Assembly: GCA_963805325.1 (NCBI GenBank)
Contig: CAWDTS010000001.1
Location: forward strand, 562,874-626,873
Direction: 5' to 3'
Origin: DASWJZ01 sp963805325
GTDB taxonomy: Bacteria > Pseudomonadota > Alphaproteobacteria > Rhizobiales > Afifellaceae
Length of the DNA stretch: 64,000 nucleotides
Shown: positions 35,901 through 44,130 of the stretch, in pieces
Layout of the letters: each line of letters starts with the position of its first letter
Numbering within the stretch: position 1 is the stretch's first letter
Made by a program: the position numbers and the translations under genes
The notes under the pieces: generated by a model
The model's database searches: none
The model's input: only the letters and a program-made list of their open reading frames with translations
Told to the model about the DNA's origin: nothing

Positions 35901-36001
35901 TCTTTCTCCCAGCCCTCTACGTCGCCTGGTTCCGCGTTCGGGAAACGCACTCGGAGGGTGCGGCCGAAACTCCGCACGGCGCGGCCGCCCGGCCGGCCTG
36001 A
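32909..36001 (+). CDS. RND efflux pump inner-membrane transporter
   Basis: 1030-residue AcrB/MexB-type resistance-nodulation-division transporter, full length: TM1 (WFFIIIILAAGAYSYVRLG), porter domain (QVIWPGATIEETLEQITDRV), TM2-6 with the proton relay region (IALGLLVDDAMITVETMVTK), second periplasmic loop and TM7-12 (FVALLGVIALVGMIIRNSVI). Four-base overlap with its adaptor gene. No TolC-like outer membrane gene is present here. Substrate unknown; given the neighbouring lipid-oxidation genes it could export oxidised lipids, but nothing in the sequence proves this. Confidence 0.9.
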   Translation: MSSGFNLSEWALRHRSLVWFFIIIILAAGAYSYVRLGRAEDPAFTIKTMVVQVIWPGATIEETLEQITDRVEKKLQETPGLDYIKSFTVPGKATVYVQLRGDVGPKGVTDAWYQVRKKVSDIRARLPEGVVGPFFNDEFGDTYGIIYAFTSDGFTPRELRDHVESIRGRLLDIQHVAKVDVFGAQDEKIYIEFSVNQLAGLNLDREALIRSLQAQNAVTPAGVIQDKDEKILVQVQGSFKSEEDLRRINFVANGRLFRLSDIATVKRMYSDPPQPLFRYNGEPAIGLAISMAPGGDILRLGEDVAHEMQAITADLPIGIEPHLVADQPQVVERAVSEFTEALWEAVAIVLAISFLSLGVRAGAVVACAIPLVLAAVFVCMDILGIDLQRISLGALIIALGLLVDDAMITVETMVTKLEEGWDKARAATFAYSSTAFPMLTGTLVTACGFVPVGFAKSSAGEYTFSLFAVVSIALLISWVVAVVFAPLIGVAILRAKPSDHAHAGPGRVGRLYRRFVSTAMRWRWVTIVLTIALLGASLGALTLVSQQFFPPSDRPELTVDLKLSEASTIYATDRAMQKLEALLKDDPDIDHWSAYVGTGAVRFYLPLAVEVPNDFFAQAVIVTKSLKARERVRARLEPAIAENIPEAVSRLSPLELGPPIGWPLQYRVAGPDLDKVRKIAYDAAAVVASHPNVRKVNFDWMEPVRTLRIKVDQDQARLFGVSSEQLAFALNAVVSGSTITQVRDGIYLVDVVVRGEEADRISPSLLRTLPIRLPNGGMVPLLQLASVEYGQDYPLIWRRGKLPTLTVQSDVTGGALPETVARDLQPKIDTLNAGLPPGYSVVVGGGVEEAAQSRASVAAVLPLAGILMLIVLMIQLQSFSRVFLVISVAPFGMIGVTAAMLLSGKPLGFVALLGVIALVGMIIRNSVILVDQIETEKTHGRATWDAVVEASGHRVRPILLTAAAAILAMIPIAPTVFWGPMAYAIMGGLAVATALTLVFLPALYVAWFRVRETHSEGAAETPHGAAARPA

Positions 36002-36101
36002 CGCACGAGGAGACGCCGTTCCGCCAATCGACACCTTGAGGAGACCCGATGACCGCGCATGGGCAGGCTGCACACAAGCCGCCTTTGTTTGACGTGCCGA
36101 T

Positions 36102-37700
36102 ATGAGCGGAGAACCGGTCCGCGTGCTTTGCCTTGGCGGCGGTTACACCGCGATCAGGCTCGCGCGAACGTTGAAGCCCGCCATTCGCCGGCAACTCGTC
36201 GATCTCACGATCGTGTCGCGGGAGAATTTCCACACATTCCACGGCTTTGTTCCGGACATGCTGGCGGGGAAGATCCAGCCGGGGCAGATCATCAGCCCGG
36301 CACGGCGCATCTTCCCTCCGGCCCGCTTCCTCAATGCCAACGTCGAATCCATCGACCTCGCTGCCTCGACGGTCAGGATCAGCCGCTTTCTCGACGGTCG
36401 TGACTACGCGCTTCCCTTCGACCATTTGGTGCTCGCGCTTGGCTCCACCGACGATCTCACGCGCTACGCCGGCATTGCGGAACATGCGCTGCGACTGAAG
36501 ACCTTCGGCGACTGCTTCAGGACCCGCAACCACATCATCGCCATGCTCGAGATGGCGGAGATCGAGCCCGACCCGGTGGAGCGCCGGCGCCTTCTGACCT
36601 TCGTCGTGGCCGGCGGCAATTTCGGCGGCGTAGAGGTCGCAACGGAGCTGCAGGAATACCTGGAGAGTCTGATCCGCCACGAATATGCGCGTCTTTCTCC
36701 CGACGAGCTTCGCGTCGTTCTCGTTCACAGCACGCCGCGCATCCTGCCCGAGCTGATCCGGCATCACGAAACGCTCGTTGCCTGGGCGGAACGGCATCTG
36801 TCGCGGAGCGGGCTGGAGTTCCGGGCGAACGCCAAGGTGGAAGCCGCGACCGGGGATGAAATCCTGCTCAGCAACGGCGAACGCATCCCCACGCGGACCA
36901 TCATCAGCTGCACCGGTACGGCGCAGTCGCCGCTGCTCAATTCGCTGCAATTGCCGCGCGACGCGCGCGGGCGCCTCGAGACCGACGAATTCGTGCGTGT
37001 CCGCGGCCAGACGAACATCTGGGCCGGCGGCGATTGCGCGGCGGTGCCGCATCCAAGCGGCGGAATGTGCCCGCCGCTCGCCATCTACGCGCTGACCGCC
37101 GGACGCCAGATTGCGCGCAATATCCTGCGGGCCACGCGCGGCCAGCCTCCGGAGCCGTACCGCTTCACCGGAATTGGGGACGCCTGCTCGCTCGGCAGGC
37201 GGAGGGCCGTTGCGCATTTCAAAGGCATGCAACTCACCGGCGTGCCGGCCTGGATCGCCTGGCGGCTTCTGCTCCTGCGTTTCGTGCCGACCTTCGATCG
37301 CAGGGTCCGCCTTGTTCTAGATTGGCTCGTCTGGCCGCTCGTCGGACGCGACGCGGTGAACATGAAGGTTGACGAGCCTCTGGGGCTACGGCGCGAGCAT
37401 TTCGAGCCGGGACAGGAGATCGTGCGGGAGGGCGAGATCGGCCAGCGCCTCTATCTGATCTGGGAAGGCGAGGTCGAGATCGTGCGCGGGGCGGCATCGT
37501 CTGAGCCCGTCATGCGGCTCGGACGCGGTCAGCATTTCGGTGAGACGGCCATATTCCAGAATACCCGGCGCACGGCGACGGTGCGGGCTACGACCAAGGT
37601 CGAGCTGATCTCGCTCGGGCAGGCGGAAGCTCTGGCGCTCAGCGCCGTCGCCGGCAGCTTTGGAGAAGCGGTTCGCAAGCTCCCGGGTGAACAAGCGTGA
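36102..37700 (+). CDS. NDH-2-like FAD-dependent oxidoreductase with C-terminal cNMP-binding domain
   Basis: 532 residues. Residues 1-390 are a type II NADH dehydrogenase-like flavoprotein: FAD Rossmann start VRVLCLGGGYTAIRLARTL, NAD region FVVAGGNFGGVEVATELQEY and second FAD motif IWAGGDCAAVPHPSGG. Residues about 425-525 form a CRP-type cyclic-nucleotide-binding domain (EPGQEIVREGEIGQRLYLIW, GEVEIV, GQHFGETAIFQNTRRTATVR). NDH-2 enzymes pass electrons from NADH to quinone at the membrane; the appended domain suggests control by a nucleotide signal. It lies 229 bases before the locus B peroxidase on the same strand and may supply it with reducing power. Confidence 0.82.
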   Translation: MSGEPVRVLCLGGGYTAIRLARTLKPAIRRQLVDLTIVSRENFHTFHGFVPDMLAGKIQPGQIISPARRIFPPARFLNANVESIDLAASTVRISRFLDGRDYALPFDHLVLALGSTDDLTRYAGIAEHALRLKTFGDCFRTRNHIIAMLEMAEIEPDPVERRRLLTFVVAGGNFGGVEVATELQEYLESLIRHEYARLSPDELRVVLVHSTPRILPELIRHHETLVAWAERHLSRSGLEFRANAKVEAATGDEILLSNGERIPTRTIISCTGTAQSPLLNSLQLPRDARGRLETDEFVRVRGQTNIWAGGDCAAVPHPSGGMCPPLAIYALTAGRQIARNILRATRGQPPEPYRFTGIGDACSLGRRRAVAHFKGMQLTGVPAWIAWRLLLLRFVPTFDRRVRLVLDWLVWPLVGRDAVNMKVDEPLGLRREHFEPGQEIVREGEIGQRLYLIWEGEVEIVRGAASSEPVMRLGRGQHFGETAIFQNTRRTATVRATTKVELISLGQAEALALSAVAGSFGEAVRKLPGEQA

Positions 37701-37929
37701 GATGCAGGCGGGACGCGACGCACACCTCCTCAGGCAAGGGTGCTCTCGGTGGCAGGCGCAGTTTGAGCGCTCCCGGGTAGCCGACGAAACTTTCTTCGAT
37801 CATGGGCGCAAATCTAAAGATGAAGTGTGTCCCGACCCCGACTGGCGCACGGCTTGGAGCTGAACTAACATCACGTCGGTGGGCGCATGCTGGGCTGTGA
37901 ACACGGGGGGTAGGTCGTAAGACCGCATA

Positions 37930-40851
37930 GTGACCAAACGAATCCGCAAGATCGCGTCTGTGGTTGGGGCGGTTCTTGTCGTGGCGCTCGTCGTAGCGGG
38001 CGTGTGGGTCTGGTCCAACCTGAAACCAACGCAAGAAAACGACGCCGCGATCGCGGCATACTGCGCCGACATGGTCGCAGGCGGGCTGCGAAGCCTCGCC
38101 GCTGATCGGACCGAAAGGTTCCTCGGCAAGGTCGGGGAAGCACCCGCCGGGTGTCGCGGCGGCGCCAAGGCGGTCTCCTACCGGTCGACGCCCTGGGTCG
38201 ACTGGTCGAACTATTGGGGAACCGGCGACGCTGCCTCGAGATCCGAGCGCTTCACCGCATCCTCGCACCTCTTCAATCGCGCCGAACGGGGTGTCGACGG
38301 CGCGCTCCTCGACCTCGAATACGAGCGCATGGAGCTGATCAAGTTCAACCTCTTCGACAATCTCACCTACAAGCAATATGCGACCGACGTCGGGGGTACC
38401 ATCCGCAAGGTGTGGCCGGAGCTGCGCCTGCCACCGAACGACCCAAACTTCAGCTTGGTCCGCGTCGACGCCAACGGGAATCAGGTCTGCCAGGGGGAAT
38501 CGATACGGTTCCGCGAGCTGTCGGGGATCTGCAACGACATCAAGAACCCGGAGATGGGGTCGGTCGGGCAGGTGTTCGCCCGGAACGTCGCATTCGAGGC
38601 GACCTTCCCCGAGCTCGGACTCAACGATTACGCCAAGAACAGGCACGCGGGCAGGATTGGCCTGCTGCAACCCGACCCGCAGGTGATCAGCCGGAAGCTG
38701 TTCACGCGCGACCAGTCGAAAGACCCGGACTGCAATCAGGGTCACGGCACGCCGAACTCGCCTATGGCCGACTGCAACTATAAGAAGGCGCCGTTCTTCA
38801 ACGTGCTGGCGGCCTTCTGGATTCAGTTCATGACGCACGACTGGTTCTCGCATCTGGACGAGGCGCGCGACGACCCGACGAACATCATGACGAGCCTTGG
38901 ATGCGCCACCGAGCGGCAGGGCGACGCGGTCGTTCCGCTGACGCCGGAGCGCATTACGGCGCTCGGCTGCCGGCCTGAAGACAAGATGGAGGCAGCGCTG
39001 CGCGCCGACACGACGCCGCCGGGCACGTTCGACGTCGACGGCAAGGCGCGGCTCGAGCGCGCCTACGGGACGACCAAGAACGAGGTCACCGCGTGGTGGG
39101 ACGCCTCGCAGCTCTACGGCTGGGACGAGCGCTCACGGCGGCGCGTGCGGCGCGACCCGGCCGACGCGGCGAAAATCGATCTCGTCCCGGCGACGAACGG
39201 CCCTGCGACCGGCGGCTACCTTCCGGAGTTCAGGCCGAACTGCCCGGCAGGCGGCAGTGACACCGACTGCGATCCGATCCAACCCGAATGGGTCGGCCAG
39301 GAAGCGGCGGCGTTTCCCGACAACTGGTCGGTTGGCCTCAGCTTCTATCACAACCTCTTCGCGCGCGAGCATAACGCCATCATCGACGAGTTCCGCCGCC
39401 TGCAAAAGGCGCAGCCGGACACCGATTCCGGTCTGCGCGATCCCGAGCGGCCAAATGAGGCAATCCCCTATGCCAAGATTTCCGACGACGAGCTGTTCGA
39501 GATCGCCCGCCTGATCGTCGCGGCGGAGATCGCCAAGGTCCACACGATCGAATGGACCACCCAGCTCCTCTACGACGAGCCGCTGAATGTCGGCATGAAC
39601 TCGAACTGGTCGGGGCTCTTCCAGAACAACCCGATCGCCTCCGAAGTTACGAACCATCTGCTCGAGGGCTTGAGCAAGTCGCAGGACGCCAAGGAAGCGA
39701 ACCAGCTCTATTCCGCATTCGCGGCGGGCGCCGGCATCATCGGGCGCGGCAACAGCCGGCGGTTTCCGAAGTTCATGCCGAAATGGCTCAGCTGGGACCG
39801 CTGGAGCATCGACAATCCCGACGACGTGAACGGCGGCACCAACCATTTCGGCGCGCCGTTCAACTTCCCGGAGGACTTTCCCTCCGTCTATCGGCTCCAC
39901 GCGCTGGTGCCGGACATGATCGAATATCGCGACTTCAAAGCCGATCCGAACGCCATCGAAGAGCGCATTCCCGTGGTCGATACGTTCCGCGGCAAGGCAA
40001 CGGCGGAAATGCATGACCGCGGCCTGACCAATTGGGCGCTGAGCATGGGACGGCAGCGGCTCGGTCTGCTCCTCCTGCGCAACGATCCGCAGTTTCTGCA
40101 GAATCTCGATCTCCCCCCGCGGCTCGATACGAAGATCGACGTTCCGGCGCTCGATATCATCCGCGACCGCGAACATGGGACGCCGCGCTTCAACGAATTC
40201 CGCCGCCAGATCGGGCTGCGTGAGCTGACGAGCTTCGACGACTTCATCGATGTCCGCCTGCCGAAGGACTCGCCGGAACTCCCCGAGCAGCGCGACCTCG
40301 TCAAGACGATGCGCGAAATCTACGGGCAGCATAGATGCGATGCGTCGAAGATCATCACCGACGCCCAGCTCGACCAGGACGGCAAGCCGATCAACGACTG
40401 TCTCGGTCACGCCGACGGCAGCGTGGTGGACAACATCGAGGATCTCGACCTCATTGTCGGTGTGCTCGCCGAGACGACGCGCCCGCACGGCTTCGCCATC
40501 TCCGAAACGCAGTTCCAGATCTTCATCCTGAACGCCTCGCGGCGCCTCTTCAGCGACCGCTTCTTCACGTCGAGCTTCCGGCCCGAGTTCTACACGAAGC
40601 TCGGGATCGATTGGGTGATGAACAACGGGCCGACGGGCAAGCAGTGGGAGGCGGGCGAGCCGAACGGCCACAAGCAGGAGGTGCTGCCGCTGAAGCGCAT
40701 CCTCCTGCGCGCCATGCCGGAACTCGCGCCGGAGCTGAAGCATGTCGTCAACGTGTTCGATCCCTGGGCGCGCGACCGCGGTGAATACTATTCGCTCGCG
40801 TGGACGCCGCGGGCGGACGCGGCGAGCGATCCAGCCTTCGCCAACAATTAG
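37930..40851 (+). CDS. Membrane-anchored alpha-dioxygenase/cyclooxygenase-like haem peroxidase (locus B)
   Basis: 973 residues, about 360 longer than the locus A paralogue, from an N-terminal membrane anchor (VVGAVLVVALVVAGVWVW, about 11-28), a roughly 200-residue N-terminal region and a cysteine-rich insertion. Core motifs: distal FWIQFMTHDWFSH (His303), LFAREHNAIIDEF, AKVHTIEWT and proximal VYRLHALVPD (Tyr654, His657), i.e. the YxxH of COX/alpha-DOX. The GTG at 37930 starts the reading. First of five same-strand genes (peroxidase, lipoxygenase-like, OYE, cytochrome c, P450). Expected to sit on the periplasmic face and oxidise a lipid. Confidence 0.85.
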   Translation: MTKRIRKIASVVGAVLVVALVVAGVWVWSNLKPTQENDAAIAAYCADMVAGGLRSLAADRTERFLGKVGEAPAGCRGGAKAVSYRSTPWVDWSNYWGTGDAASRSERFTASSHLFNRAERGVDGALLDLEYERMELIKFNLFDNLTYKQYATDVGGTIRKVWPELRLPPNDPNFSLVRVDANGNQVCQGESIRFRELSGICNDIKNPEMGSVGQVFARNVAFEATFPELGLNDYAKNRHAGRIGLLQPDPQVISRKLFTRDQSKDPDCNQGHGTPNSPMADCNYKKAPFFNVLAAFWIQFMTHDWFSHLDEARDDPTNIMTSLGCATERQGDAVVPLTPERITALGCRPEDKMEAALRADTTPPGTFDVDGKARLERAYGTTKNEVTAWWDASQLYGWDERSRRRVRRDPADAAKIDLVPATNGPATGGYLPEFRPNCPAGGSDTDCDPIQPEWVGQEAAAFPDNWSVGLSFYHNLFAREHNAIIDEFRRLQKAQPDTDSGLRDPERPNEAIPYAKISDDELFEIARLIVAAEIAKVHTIEWTTQLLYDEPLNVGMNSNWSGLFQNNPIASEVTNHLLEGLSKSQDAKEANQLYSAFAAGAGIIGRGNSRRFPKFMPKWLSWDRWSIDNPDDVNGGTNHFGAPFNFPEDFPSVYRLHALVPDMIEYRDFKADPNAIEERIPVVDTFRGKATAEMHDRGLTNWALSMGRQRLGLLLLRNDPQFLQNLDLPPRLDTKIDVPALDIIRDREHGTPRFNEFRRQIGLRELTSFDDFIDVRLPKDSPELPEQRDLVKTMREIYGQHRCDASKIITDAQLDQDGKPINDCLGHADGSVVDNIEDLDLIVGVLAETTRPHGFAISETQFQIFILNASRRLFSDRFFTSSFRPEFYTKLGIDWVMNNGPTGKQWEAGEPNGHKQEVLPLKRILLRAMPELAPELKHVVNVFDPWARDRGEYYSLAWTPRADAASDPAFANN

Positions 40852-40994
40852 CGGACGAGACATCGAGCAAGACTGGGGGGCGGAATGCGTGCGGTGCCAC
40901 GGGATGAAAGGGGTTATCGCATGGTCATGGGGAGCGCCCACGCAGCGTCGCGTCGAGTTCGCTTCTTCGCAACCAGTCGCGCGGAGAAGCGGTG

Positions 40995-42746
40995 ATGGCG
41001 GGCGCATCAAGACGCGAATCCGGAAGCCTTCAGGCCTTCTATCGCCGCCAGCAATGGATCCGGGTTCCGATCGATTTCCTCGACCGGCTCTTTACGGCGC
41101 GCCAGTGGATCGGCTTCGCGGACCACGTCAACAGCTGGCGCTACCTGCGGCCGGACAGCACACGCCTCGCCCGCGCGCTCTGCGCTGTCACACGGCCGAT
41201 CGGCGCGGCGAAAGCAGGTTTTCGTGCGCGCAGCGCCGGCTACCGTCGCGTGGACTGGGCCATCCGCAGGTTCTTCTGGTCGGTGATCTGGTCGATGACC
41301 GTCGCCTACCGCTTCCGGCCAAGGCGCGTCTGGAAGCCGCGCAAGGAGAAGCCGATCCTGATGGTGCCGCCAACGGTACGCCATCCGGACTTCAAGGCCG
41401 AAGTGCTGCGCTTCCCGGATTCCGTCCCGCTCGCCGAAGCGTCCTTCGGCGCTGACCTCTGGGTGGAGACGCTGCACCTGTTGCAGGACGTCTATCCGAT
41501 CGTCGCTCCGCACCAGGATCGCGCGTCGGACGATCCTGAGGAGCGTCTAAGGCAATCCTATCCCACGCTTTTCCGCTGGATTCGCAATCCACCCCGCTGG
41601 CATCCGGGTCTCGTCGCAGCGTCGGCGAAGCACAATCTCCTTGGAGCGCTGGCTGTCGGTGGGCCTTTCGCCAAGCTGCTGCAAGCTGTCGACGCGGAAC
41701 AGGGCCTTTATGCGATCGACCTCTCCCACATGCGCGACTATCCGGTGCGCGACGGGTTGGTACGCCTTGGCTGCCGCGTCAACTATCAGGTGCGGGACGG
41801 CGAGATGGTCACCACCGACATCGTCTACAACGGCGAGACGGTGAAACCGGGCGAGGCGCGCTGGGCTCTGGTCGAGCAGGTGGCCATGGCGTCGCTCGTC
41901 ACGCATCTGACGGTCTGGCGGCAGGGGATGGAGTACCACGCCTCCGGCCTCGCGTCGTTCCCGGCGGTTACGCAGAACCTGCCACCGGACAATCCGATCC
42001 GCCGCCTGATGGCGCCGCATATCGTCGATACGACGTCGGTCAGCTACTACACGCATCTGACGCTGCGGCGCAGCGGCTTCGACGTGATGGGCTTCACCTT
42101 TCCGATCGACGTCCTCTTTCGCTATTTCAACGACGGGGCGCGCGATTTCGATCTGTCGCGGCTCGATATCCGCATCGACAAGCAGCGCCGCGGCATTCCC
42201 GAGAGCCTCGACTATCCCTACGACACGCAGGCGCGGCGCTATTACGACCTCTTCGGGTCCTACGTGAAAGCCTATGTCGATCACTACTATCCCAGCGAGG
42301 AGGCGGTCGCCCAAGACGCCGCGTTGCACATCTGGTTCGAGGCTCTCGACCGCACGATCATCAACGGCGTCCGCGGCTACGTTCCGAAGCTCGATCGCAA
42401 TGGGCTCGTCGATCTCTGCACGGTGCTGATCTATTCCCTCGTGATCGGCCATGACGAGAATTCGATATGGGACTACGCCATCTTCATGCCGACGCTCGTG
42501 CATGACGACGGCCTGCCGATGACACTGGGCGAGACCCAGTGCGTCAGCAATTTTCAACTCGTGATCTGCTCGGCGGTCAGCGACCTCATGGGTGATTTCA
42601 CGCACGTCGCGCTCGACGAGGAAGGCGCCGCCATCATGCGCCGGCTGCAGCAGGACCTGGCGACGCTGCAGGCGGAGATGGAGGCGGGCCCGGACGTGTA
42701 TTGGCGCGTCTTCCCGGCCAGTCTGAAGTCAAGCGTCGCATGCTAG
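40995..42746 (+). CDS. Divergent lipoxygenase-family protein (locus B)
   Basis: 583 residues from the ATG at 40995 (GGAGAA at the right distance; the GTG at 40992 is the alternative). The lipoxygenase helical domain is visible along its length: YHASGLASFPAVTQNLPPDN then PIRRLMAPHIVDTT matches H...ATxRxLPxxHPIxxLLxPH; GLVDLCTVLIYSLVIGH matches ELIDTCTIIIWIASALH with identical spacing; and the last residues YWRVFPASLKSSVAC align with the family ending YxxLxPxxIxNSVAI. Iron ligands are changed: first His to Gln310, second His kept (His315), third His kept (His486), Asn to Ser490, C-terminal Ile to Cys583. So either a lipoxygenase with an unusual metal site or an inactive relative. No signal peptide. 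Confidence 0.78.
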   Translation: MAGASRRESGSLQAFYRRQQWIRVPIDFLDRLFTARQWIGFADHVNSWRYLRPDSTRLARALCAVTRPIGAAKAGFRARSAGYRRVDWAIRRFFWSVIWSMTVAYRFRPRRVWKPRKEKPILMVPPTVRHPDFKAEVLRFPDSVPLAEASFGADLWVETLHLLQDVYPIVAPHQDRASDDPEERLRQSYPTLFRWIRNPPRWHPGLVAASAKHNLLGALAVGGPFAKLLQAVDAEQGLYAIDLSHMRDYPVRDGLVRLGCRVNYQVRDGEMVTTDIVYNGETVKPGEARWALVEQVAMASLVTHLTVWRQGMEYHASGLASFPAVTQNLPPDNPIRRLMAPHIVDTTSVSYYTHLTLRRSGFDVMGFTFPIDVLFRYFNDGARDFDLSRLDIRIDKQRRGIPESLDYPYDTQARRYYDLFGSYVKAYVDHYYPSEEAVAQDAALHIWFEALDRTIINGVRGYVPKLDRNGLVDLCTVLIYSLVIGHDENSIWDYAIFMPTLVHDDGLPMTLGETQCVSNFQLVICSAVSDLMGDFTHVALDEEGAAIMRRLQQDLATLQAEMEAGPDVYWRVFPASLKSSVAC

Positions 42747-42765
42747 CGACAGAGGCAGCGCTTCG

Positions 42766-44112
42766 ATGAGCTTCCAGCCAATCCTGCAGGAACTGAAATT
42801 CCGCAATCTGACGGTGAAGAATCGCGTCTTTCGATCCAGCATCTCCGGACGTTTCGACAATTATGACGGTTCCGGCAACCAGGCCCGTGTCAACTGGGAG
42901 ACCAAGTTCGCGCGCGGCGGAGTCGGTGCGATCATCACCTCGTTCGTGCCGGTGAGCATCCGCGGCCGCATCGTTCCGGGCTACGCCACGATCGACCACG
43001 ACGACAAGATTCCATTCTGGAGGGCCGTCGGCCAGTCGGTGCACGAATATGACTGCAGGTTCATCCTGCAGCTCAGCCATTCGGGACGGCAGCAGGATAT
43101 CGGCGGCATCGAGAACCAGTACCACAAGGCGATGAGCTCAACGAGCAAGACCGAGGGGCTGCACGGCTTCCTCTGCCAGGCGATGACCACGCAGGAGATT
43201 CACCAGGTCGTCGAACAGTTCGCCGAGGGCGCCAGGCGCGCGCGGGAGGCGGGCCTCGACGGCGTCGAACTGCACAGCGCCAACGGCTACCTGTTCACGC
43301 AGTTCTTCAGTTCGGCCATCAACGATCGGAAGGACGAATATGGCGGTTCGCTGGAAAATCGCGCCCGCTTCGGACGCGAGGTGGTGCGCGCCATCCGCAA
43401 GAAGGTCGGCAGCGACTTCCATCTGCAGTTCAAGATTTCCGCAGTCGACTACAACAATGCGGTGTTCCCCTGGGAGAAGAAGGGCGACGGCCTGCCGGAA
43501 TCGATACAAATCTGCAAATGGATGGTGGAGGACGGGGTCGACGCGATCCATGTCTCGGCGGGAAACATGTTCCCACACCCGCGTAACCCCATGGGCCCGT
43601 TTCCGGCGCGTGAAGGCGTCAAGTACTACGACACGATGCTGTCGAGCGGCATCCATACGCACCGTGTCTATTCGTTCTTCCGCAATCCGCTGAAGCGGCC
43701 GATATTCAACTACCTCTGGGAACGGCTGCAGGAGCCGCTCGACAAGATCGAGGGCAACAATCTCGGCCATTCGCGCGCCATCCGCGACGTGATCCACCCG
43801 CTGGCGCCGGACGTTCCCGTGCTCGTCACCGGCGGATTCCAGACCGGCAGGGTGATCGCCGAGGCCATCGAGCGGGGAGATTGCGATGCCGTGACAATTG
43901 CGCGGCCGCTGATCGCCAACAACGACATGGTGAAGTATTTCGAGCGGGGAGAGGAGCTTCCGGAGAAGCTTCGGTGCACCTATTGCAACAAGTGCCTGAT
44001 CAACATCCTGGAAAATCCTCTCGGCTGCTATGAGCTTTCACGTTTCGACGACGATTACGACAGGATGATCGCGGAAGTGATGACTGTCTACGAACCGAAG
44101 CCGTTTCATTAG
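42766..44112 (+). CDS. Old-yellow-enzyme / dienoyl-CoA reductase-like FMN oxidoreductase (locus B)
   Basis: 448 residues, a close paralogue of 14004-15338: FRSSISGRFDNYDGSGNQAR, LQLSHSGRQ, GVELHSANGYLFTQFFSSAI, NDRKDEYGGSLENRA and the cysteine cluster CTYCNKCLINILENPLGCYE. It lacks the C-terminal flavodoxin/NAD half of true dienoyl-CoA reductases, so it is about two thirds of their length. It follows the lipoxygenase-like gene by 19 bases and precedes the cytochrome by 18. By position and family an OPR-like reduction of a conjugated enone is plausible; the electron donor could be the cytochrome or NAD(P)H. Confidence 0.85.
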   Translation: MSFQPILQELKFRNLTVKNRVFRSSISGRFDNYDGSGNQARVNWETKFARGGVGAIITSFVPVSIRGRIVPGYATIDHDDKIPFWRAVGQSVHEYDCRFILQLSHSGRQQDIGGIENQYHKAMSSTSKTEGLHGFLCQAMTTQEIHQVVEQFAEGARRAREAGLDGVELHSANGYLFTQFFSSAINDRKDEYGGSLENRARFGREVVRAIRKKVGSDFHLQFKISAVDYNNAVFPWEKKGDGLPESIQICKWMVEDGVDAIHVSAGNMFPHPRNPMGPFPAREGVKYYDTMLSSGIHTHRVYSFFRNPLKRPIFNYLWERLQEPLDKIEGNNLGHSRAIRDVIHPLAPDVPVLVTGGFQTGRVIAEAIERGDCDAVTIARPLIANNDMVKYFERGEELPEKLRCTYCNKCLINILENPLGCYELSRFDDDYDRMIAEVMTVYEPKPFH

Positions 44113-44130
44113 CGGAAGCGAGGGCGGAGC

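Noticed and set aside
32861..36073. 1070-codon open frame on the minus strand opposite the RND transporter
   Set aside because: An antisense shadow of a GC-rich gene: its translation is Arg/Asp/His-rich with no domain, while the plus strand encodes a full RND pump.
39133..41010. 625-codon minus-strand frame opposite the locus B peroxidase
   Set aside because: Antisense shadow without any motif.
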